Positions 35,972-40,734 of a DNA stretch of 40,734 nucleotides are shown here, one piece after another. Below the pieces are notes generated by a model. It was not told where the DNA came from and made no database searches. It saw only the letters and a program-made list of their open reading frames with translations. The stretch covers positions 1 through 40,734 of the forward strand of contig JAGXHL010000091.1 in assembly GCA_024636215.1 (NCBI GenBank). Direction: 5' to 3'. Positions within the stretch are counted from its first letter, which is position 1. Each line of letters begins with the position of its first letter. Position numbers and translations under genes: made by a program. This DNA is from Deltaproteobacteria bacterium. GTDB lineage: Bacteria; Desulfobacterota; Desulfuromonadia; Desulfuromonadales; BM103.

Positions 35972-38656
35972 CTATTCGGGCAGGCAGGCATCAATGGCCG
36001 AGAAAAGATCCTTTCTCTGGACTGGTTTGGTTAATACATGGTCCATTCCTGCCTGTAGGCATTCGTCCCTGGTCTCGCAGCGGGCATGCGCAGTCAGACC
36101 GATGATGCAGGTCCGTTTCTCTTTTCGGGCTTCCCGCTCGCGGATGGTCTGGGTCGCTTCGATGCCGCTCATCTCAGGCATCTGCAAATCCATGAGAATG
36201 AGGTCAAAATCTCCTGTTTCCCATTTCTCGACAGCCTCCCTTCCAGTCTTCGCCGTTTCCATCTGCCAGCCGTCCCGGGGCAGGATCATTTTCACCAATT
36301 CCAGGATCATGGGGTCGTCTTCGGCCAGCAGAATCCGGGCCGTGGGATTTTGCGTGGGCTTTACAGGTGCGGTATCGCTCGGAACGGCATCCGTCGATCC
36401 GGAAGAGCTCTTCAAGGGCAGGGTGAAGATAAAAACACTGCCACCTCCCTCGCGGCTATGAACGGCGATCTCTCCGCCCATCAGCTCGACCAACCCCTTG
36501 GAGATGGCCAGTCCCAGCCCGGTCCCCCCGTACTGACGGGTAAAGGAGGCGTCACCCTGGCTGAAGCTCTGGAAGAGCTGACGCTGCTTTGCCTCGGGGA
36601 TGCCGATGCCGGTATCGGTGACGGCAAATTCCAGGTTGCCGTGGCGGGAGAGAACCGAAACGCGGACTTCCCCCTCCTCGGTAAACTTGAGGGCGTTGCC
36701 GATCAGGTTGATGAGGATCTGCCTCAGCCGGTCGGGATCTCCAACGACCATACGGGGAACCTCAGCCTCGATCTCCATTTCGAGTTGGAGGTCTTTCTCC
36801 CTGGCGAACAGCGTAAACATGTCCACAGCCTCGTGCACGCAGTTCCGCAGGTCAAAAACAACCTCCTCGATCTCCACCTTCCGTGCCTCAATTCGTGAGA
36901 AATCGAGGATATCGTCGATGAGGGCGCGCAGGCTCTGTGCCGATTGGTCGGCCAATTTCAGGAGAGTGCGGTGATCGGGGTCCTGAGCGCTCTCAAGAAG
37001 GTATTCGACGGCAACCATGAAGACGCTCATCGGGGTGCGGATCTCATGGCTCATGTTAGCCAGGAACTCGCTCTTGGCGCAGTTGGCCTCTTCGGCGGCA
37101 GCTTTCGCCTGCCGCAGGGCAGCCTCAGCCTGTTTGCGGCAAGTAATGTCGTGCGCCACCCCTAAAAGGCCAATGATCCGCCCGCTGCCATCACGGTAAG
37201 GGGTCTTCGTACAAAGGAATGTGCGCGAGCCACAGGAAGTCACCATCACCTCCTCGAAATTTTCACTCTCTCCCGACTCAATAACACGACGATCGTTCTC
37301 TATGATGGCCCGGCCAGTGGCCGGATCGTCAAAGATATCGGCGGCCGTTTTACCAATGATCTGGTCGGCCGGTTTTCCTATGGCTTTGCAGGTAGCACGG
37401 TTAACCAGAATGAACCGACCATTGTGGTCTTTCAGGAAGACAGGGTCGGGGGTGCTATCAATGATTACGCGCAGCAACTTGTCGCTCTCGCGCTGGGCGG
37501 TCTCGGCTTTCTTAAGTTTGGTGATGTCCTGAGAAAGCCCGATCAAGCGAATGGGTTGGCCGGCCGCGTCGCGTTCCACGCAACCGCGCTCATAGAGCCA
37601 AGCGACTTCGCCGCTTGAGCGCACCAAACGGAACTCGTTTTCGTACTCCCCGTCCTCATGTTCCAAGGCGGCCTCGACATTTTTCCTGAAGAGTTCGCGG
37701 TCGGCGGGGTGAACCACTTCCAACACGTCAGCGAACGTCCCGATCTTGTCATCCTCAGTCGTCTCCAGCGCAGACTCATGAGACATGAACCGACGCACTT
37801 CATTGCTTTGGATATTCCATTCAAACGAGATCACGTAGGCGGCATCCAGTGTCATGCGCAACCGTTGCTCGCTTTCCCGCAGCGCATCTTCCGCCAACTT
37901 TTGTTCGGTGACGTCGGAGCCGACCGCCAGAATTTCCGTAACTTCACCATCAGAAAACATCGGCTTGTTGGTCCAGGACATCCAGATCCGACGGCCGTCG
38001 CGGGTGATGTTCTCGTTGATGTTGTGCTGGTATTTCTCCGGGTGGTCAACGATAGCGCGAACCATGTCCGACAGGTCTTCTCCGGTCGACTCCTTTTCGG
38101 GTATCAGTATCTTGACCGACCGCCCGATGATGTCTTCGGCGGTATAGCCGAACAACTTTTGGGCGTATTCGTTGAAGTAGGTCAGGGTGCCGTCCGCCTT
38201 CCAGCGGATCATGGCGCTGTTGGAGTTTTCCACCAGTTCGCGGTAAAAGTTCTCCTGTTTCTGAAGCTTCTGCCTGGAAAGTATTATGTCGGTCAGATCC
38301 TCGGTGAAGATGATAATCCCGCCAATTTCACCGGTCTTGTTGTGCCAGGGACAGAGTTCCCATCGAACCCACTGTACAGAACCGTCGAGACGTTCGAAAC
38401 GATCGGCCTCGGTGCGCAGAACTTCTCCCGCCAGGCCACGAAGGTGTGCTTCGCGCCATTTTTCGGGGATCTCCGGGAATATCTCATAGTGCGAGATCCC
38501 CTCCAAAAGACGGTCCCCCAGATCGTAATCATGGCGCCAGCAGTCGCTCGCAAAAACATAGCGCATATCGCGATCGAACATCGCCAGCGCCAGGGGTAGG
38601 TCCCTGACAAACACGTTCAGAAGCTGTTCGTTGTCTTTCAGGATTTTTTGCATCAT
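35972..38656 (-). CDS. Multi-PAS hybrid histidine kinase with receiver domain
   Basis: This 894-residue soluble hybrid kinase has about four PAS domains (near 12-120, 130-250, 256-380 and 385-505; motifs such as MIRWKADGTLTYFNEYAQKLFGY and VFLKDHNGRFILVNRATCKAIGK). A HisKA domain carries ANMSHEIRTPM with His537, and a HATPase has NLIGNALKFTEEG, DTGIGIPEAKQ and GGTGLGLAISKGL. The C-terminal receiver has ILLAEDD, LILMDLQMP with phospho-acceptor Asp823, and the KP motif LTKPVQ. The start at 38656 is chosen for its GGAGG site; the open frame reaches 38695. No output domain follows the receiver. Confidence 0.92.
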   Translation of the reverse strand: MMQKILKDNEQLLNVFVRDLPLALAMFDRDMRYVFASDCWRHDYDLGDRLLEGISHYEIFPEIPEKWREAHLRGLAGEVLRTEADRFERLDGSVQWVRWELCPWHNKTGEIGGIIIFTEDLTDIILSRQKLQKQENFYRELVENSNSAMIRWKADGTLTYFNEYAQKLFGYTAEDIIGRSVKILIPEKESTGEDLSDMVRAIVDHPEKYQHNINENITRDGRRIWMSWTNKPMFSDGEVTEILAVGSDVTEQKLAEDALRESEQRLRMTLDAAYVISFEWNIQSNEVRRFMSHESALETTEDDKIGTFADVLEVVHPADRELFRKNVEAALEHEDGEYENEFRLVRSSGEVAWLYERGCVERDAAGQPIRLIGLSQDITKLKKAETAQRESDKLLRVIIDSTPDPVFLKDHNGRFILVNRATCKAIGKPADQIIGKTAADIFDDPATGRAIIENDRRVIESGESENFEEVMVTSCGSRTFLCTKTPYRDGSGRIIGLLGVAHDITCRKQAEAALRQAKAAAEEANCAKSEFLANMSHEIRTPMSVFMVAVEYLLESAQDPDHRTLLKLADQSAQSLRALIDDILDFSRIEARKVEIEEVVFDLRNCVHEAVDMFTLFAREKDLQLEMEIEAEVPRMVVGDPDRLRQILINLIGNALKFTEEGEVRVSVLSRHGNLEFAVTDTGIGIPEAKQRQLFQSFSQGDASFTRQYGGTGLGLAISKGLVELMGGEIAVHSREGGGSVFIFTLPLKSSSGSTDAVPSDTAPVKPTQNPTARILLAEDDPMILELVKMILPRDGWQMETAKTGREAVEKWETGDFDLILMDLQMPEMSGIEATQTIREREARKEKRTCIIGLTAHARCETRDECLQAGMDHVLTKPVQRKDLFSAIDACLPE

Positions 38657-39402
38657 GGACACCCTCCAGGTCACTGCTGGAAAATGCAGGGACACCCCTG
38701 GAATGCCTAGGAGGGCGGGTTGATTGCACGAGGGAATCTGCCTGCCCCTCAGACGATTGAAGGATTAAGCAATAGTACTTCTTAAAAATATCATACTTTT
38801 GGGGAAACGCAAAAATGGTGTTCTGACAAGATCGTGCCTCACTGAAAGCTATAAATGTGATCAAATAAGTGGCGTTGAGGACACGGGTTTCCGAAGGTTG
38901 GTTGCTTTCAATGAATTAATTGTGTGGGCAGCCATTTGGGGAATAATGTAATTTTAAAAAGTCGGTACTGATAGAAATCGTGGATTCAAGTCGTTCGTCC
39001 TCAATTCTTAGATTGCAGGATAAAATCACTAAAGCTTTCAGTTCACGGATCGAGGCTTTTAACATTGCAGGACTTATAAAAATCATCCATGTCTGGTTAA
39101 ACCTTGAATAAGTGGGTGCTCAACCCAGATTCTAACCTGCACCCTGAGAGTTGCTAATCCTGTCAATTGCAAAGTTTTCGGTGATCGGCACAGGCCTTTT
39201 TTTTGAGTGCGCGACTTTTATAAGGGAAAAACTAAAAAGGTCTTTTTCCCCTGCTGGCGGCAGGAAAATTTAATAACCTCGCTTGCGCTAATGCTTCTTC
39301 TTGCTATAATTCAATTCCTTCGTTTCTGAATTAATACATTCCCCGTGGACAAAGTTATACCCAATGTCATTCAACGAAAACGCTTTTACTGAGGGCTTTG
39401 CG
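38657..39402. other. 746-base region without genes
   Basis: I see no credible coding region. The stretch is AT-rich compared with the kinase gene. It holds a small hairpin GGAAAAA/TTTTTCC (about 39224-39249), a CCTGC/GCAGG hairpin right after it (about 39250-39264) and the promoter-like site at 39283-39310. It contains no recognisable riboswitch, tRNA or IS end. It may hold a decayed gene or an unrecognised small RNA. Confidence 0.5.
39283..39310 (+). promoter_or_regulatory. Candidate promoter for the small gene at 39403
   Basis: TTGCGC (39283-39288), 16 bases and a perfect TATAAT (39305-39310) predict a start near 39317, about 85 bases before the small ORF. Confidence 0.45.
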
Positions 39403-39579
39403 ATGAAGTTGGAAAATGAGCAGAGACATGTTGGTAAAGAAGACCCGAGCGCATCCGAGGTGAGAAGACTGCTGAGGAAGAATTACGAGGAATTGAATGC
39501 TGTTATGGTAAGTGGGTATTTGCCTTATCTCAATCCGGCGATCATTACACGGATGAAGGCTATGCTCGGAAATAAATAA
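39403..39579 (+). CDS. Small protein of unknown function
   Basis: This 58-residue protein is predicted to be soluble, highly charged and helical, without Cys. The start at 39403 is set by GAGGG 7 bases upstream; the open frame reaches back to an ATG at 39364 that has no ribosome site. The middle (SEVRRLLRKNYEELNAVMVSGY) looks amphipathic. I recognise no family. It lies between the hybrid kinase gap and the CheB domain gene. Confidence 0.55.
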   Translation: MKLENEQRHVGKEDPSASEVRRLLRKNYEELNAVMVSGYLPYLNPAIITRMKAMLGNK

Positions 39580-39677
39580 AACAGACACGTATTACACGAT
39601 GCAAACAAAGTCGGACGGCATGAAAGCGGACTCGCTACGGCACAGAGCAGGTACTTTCTTCTGATTGGAGAACTGTC

Positions 39678-40388
39678 GTGACGCGCGGATCTGAAAAAAC
39701 AACCATACCGCCGGAGCATTCCGGCACCGCCTTTGACGCGCAGCCTGAGGCCGGTAAGGCCGTCGATGATTTTCCCATCGTGGGAATCGGGGCTTCCGCC
39801 GGAGGGCTTACAGCCTTCGAGGCATTCTTTTCCGGCATGCCCGCAGACGTTGACCCAGGCATGGCCTTTGTGCTGGTGCAGCATCTGGCCCCGGATAAAA
39901 AGAGCCTCCTCGCCGACCTGATCCGGCGCTACACCCGCATGCCGGTCTTTGAGGTAGAGGACGACATGGTGGTTCATATCAATTGTGTCTACACCATTCC
40001 TCCCAATTGCGACATGGCTTTGTTGAATGGTACGCTCCGACTGTTCGAACCTACGGCCCCGCGCTATCAGCGTCTGCCCATCGACTTTTTCTTCCGATCC
40101 CTGGCCCAGAACCAGCGCGAGCGTGCCATTGGCGTGGTGCTCTCTGGCTGCGGCAGCGACGGCACCCTGGGAGTGTTGGCCATCAAAGGTTATGGCGGCA
40201 TGGTAATGGCCCAAAAACCGGGGTCCTCTGAATTCGACGGCATGCCGCGTAGCGCCATCGCCACGGGACTTGTGGATTACGAACTGGAACCGGCCGCGAT
40301 GCCCGTCAAACTCAAGGCCTACACGGCGGCCATACATTCGGTAAGTCGCCCCTGCCCGCCACACCACCTTCAAAAACCGAGAGCATAA
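39678..40388 (+). CDS. cheB: CheB-type methylesterase domain, lacking the usual partner domains
   Basis: This 236-residue protein contains a complete CheB_methylest domain (about 33-215), which removes methyl groups from chemoreceptor glutamates. The catalytic triad is Ser40 (GIGASAGG), His69 (LVQHLAPDKKS) and Asp161 (SGCGSDGTLG). It has no receiver domain, unlike classical CheB. The sequence is closest in style to the N-terminus of CheB-CheR-PAS fusion proteins, which continue with a CheR methyltransferase; here the frame ends with a short degenerate tail at SVSRPCPPHH. It could be a stand-alone esterase or the intact front end of a broken fusion gene. It starts at GTG with GGAG 7 bases upstream. 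Confidence 0.8.
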   Translation: MTRGSEKTTIPPEHSGTAFDAQPEAGKAVDDFPIVGIGASAGGLTAFEAFFSGMPADVDPGMAFVLVQHLAPDKKSLLADLIRRYTRMPVFEVEDDMVVHINCVYTIPPNCDMALLNGTLRLFEPTAPRYQRLPIDFFFRSLAQNQRERAIGVVLSGCGSDGTLGVLAIKGYGGMVMAQKPGSSEFDGMPRSAIATGLVDYELEPAAMPVKLKAYTAAIHSVSRPCPPHHLQKPRA

Positions 40389-40653
40389 TTTTTGACGGGG
40401 GTGGATTGCGGAAGGAAGTCACGACATCTGAGTCAAACCATGACTTCTTGCTTAACGGCAAAATTAATTCTTGAAATACTTGTTTGAAGCAGTTAATGAT
40501 AAATAGCCTGTTTTTTACATCAGGCCCTGCTGACGCGGCCTCTGGGGATTGTCCTCAGGGGTCGTTTCTTATTTGTGACGACTGCCGAGACGTTAACCCC
40601 CTGTGTCAGGATAGTTGTCGCCTCAAATTAAATCAACAGAGGAGACAACAAGG

Positions 40654-40734
40654 ATGTATTCAAAAGCCTTCCGCACACTGATCATTAAAAAGATGACATC
40701 GCCTAATCGGCCTGATGTTGTTGCTCTGGCCGAG
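40654..40734 (+). CDS. Partial transposase-like ORF at the contig end
   Basis: The last 27 codons read MYSKAFRTLIIKKM then TSPNRPDVVALAE and remain open to the edge. The pattern (Y-S-x-x-F then a basic helix, a short loop and VVALAE) resembles the N-terminal helix-turn-helix of IS3/IS2-type transposase OrfA. An AGGAG and AAGG ribosome region precedes the ATG. Assemblies often break at IS copies, which fits. With so few residues this stays tentative. Confidence 0.5.
   Translation, partial: MYSKAFRTLIIKKMTSPNRPDVVALAE

Noticed and set aside
37658..38599. 313-codon plus-strand ORF opposite the hybrid kinase
   Set aside because: It is antisense to conserved PAS domains; length comes from codon bias of the real gene.
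38529..38864. Minus-strand ORF overlapping the hybrid kinase start
   Set aside because: It is in a different frame from the kinase, without ribosome site or family features.
40484..40681. 65-codon Cys-containing ORF near the right edge
   Set aside because: It overlaps the better-supported transposase-like start and has a poor start context; the Cys residues are not enough to call a gene.

Overview
The window is one assembly contig from a Gram-negative bacterium, most likely of the Desulfuromonadia (Desulfuromonas/Geobacter/Pelobacter-like). The pointers are a small protein resembling the Geobacter 'GSU3473' family, indolepyruvate:ferredoxin oxidoreductase beside two phenylacetate-CoA ligases and an ACT protein, an AddAB-like repair pair with an iron-sulfur nuclease, GspA/GspB secretion factors, and moderate GC. 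This placement is an inference from gene content. Bases 4-36 match the Illumina Nextera read-1 adapter, so the left contig edge is partly artificial. The right edge runs into what looks like the start of a transposase.

Layout. 41-4183: a LolD/YbbA-type ABC ATPase and FtsX-type permease (minus strand) diverge from a TesA-like SGNH esterase through overlapping start codons; a small Cys-rich protein follows. 4445-6985: GspA and GspB. 7324-8461: a Met/His-rich exported protein, probably metal-binding, and an unknown exported protein. 8571-15037: VanZ-like protein, AddB-like nuclease and AddA-like helicase-nuclease, with overlapping reading frames. 15193-18231: GSU3473-like small protein, SlyD-type FKBP isomerase and tail-specific protease Prc. 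18350-20143: bioB-bioD with a clear sigma-70 promoter embedded in a BirA-like operator. 20251-21875: two tandem, paralogous XRE-cupin regulators and an IHF/HU protein. 22114-28480: gamma-carbonic anhydrase, two OmpA-domain proteins with a shared C-terminal tail motif, a lone cyclic-nucleotide-binding protein, a lipoprotein and a Na/Pi cotransporter. 28771-34296: iorA-iorB-paaK-ACT-paaK. 34410-34486: tRNA-Pro(GGG). 34623-40734: two paralogous PAS histidine kinases (minus strand), a long gene-free gap, a small unknown protein, a CheB methylesterase domain without partner domains, and a partial transposase.

How the genes work together. The iorAB/paaK/ACT block forms a coherent pathway for aromatic amino acid or aryl-acid catabolism: oxidative decarboxylation of arylpyruvates to aryl-acetyl-CoA, plus ATP-dependent CoA activation of aryl acetates, with an amino-acid-sensing ACT protein. 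AddA/AddB would process double-strand breaks. BioB and BioD carry out the last two steps of biotin synthesis under probable BirA control. The 34.6-40.7 kb segment looks accessory: sensory kinases, an isolated CheB domain and an IS remnant next to a tRNA.

The least explained element is the OmpA pair at 22704-25488. Both proteins end in a near-identical acidic tail, and the second carries four spaced copies of a short motif (consensus D/E-x-L-x-x-G-Y/F-S/T). I know no named family for these motifs. All coordinates, motif positions and promoter spacings were read by eye; no database search was run.
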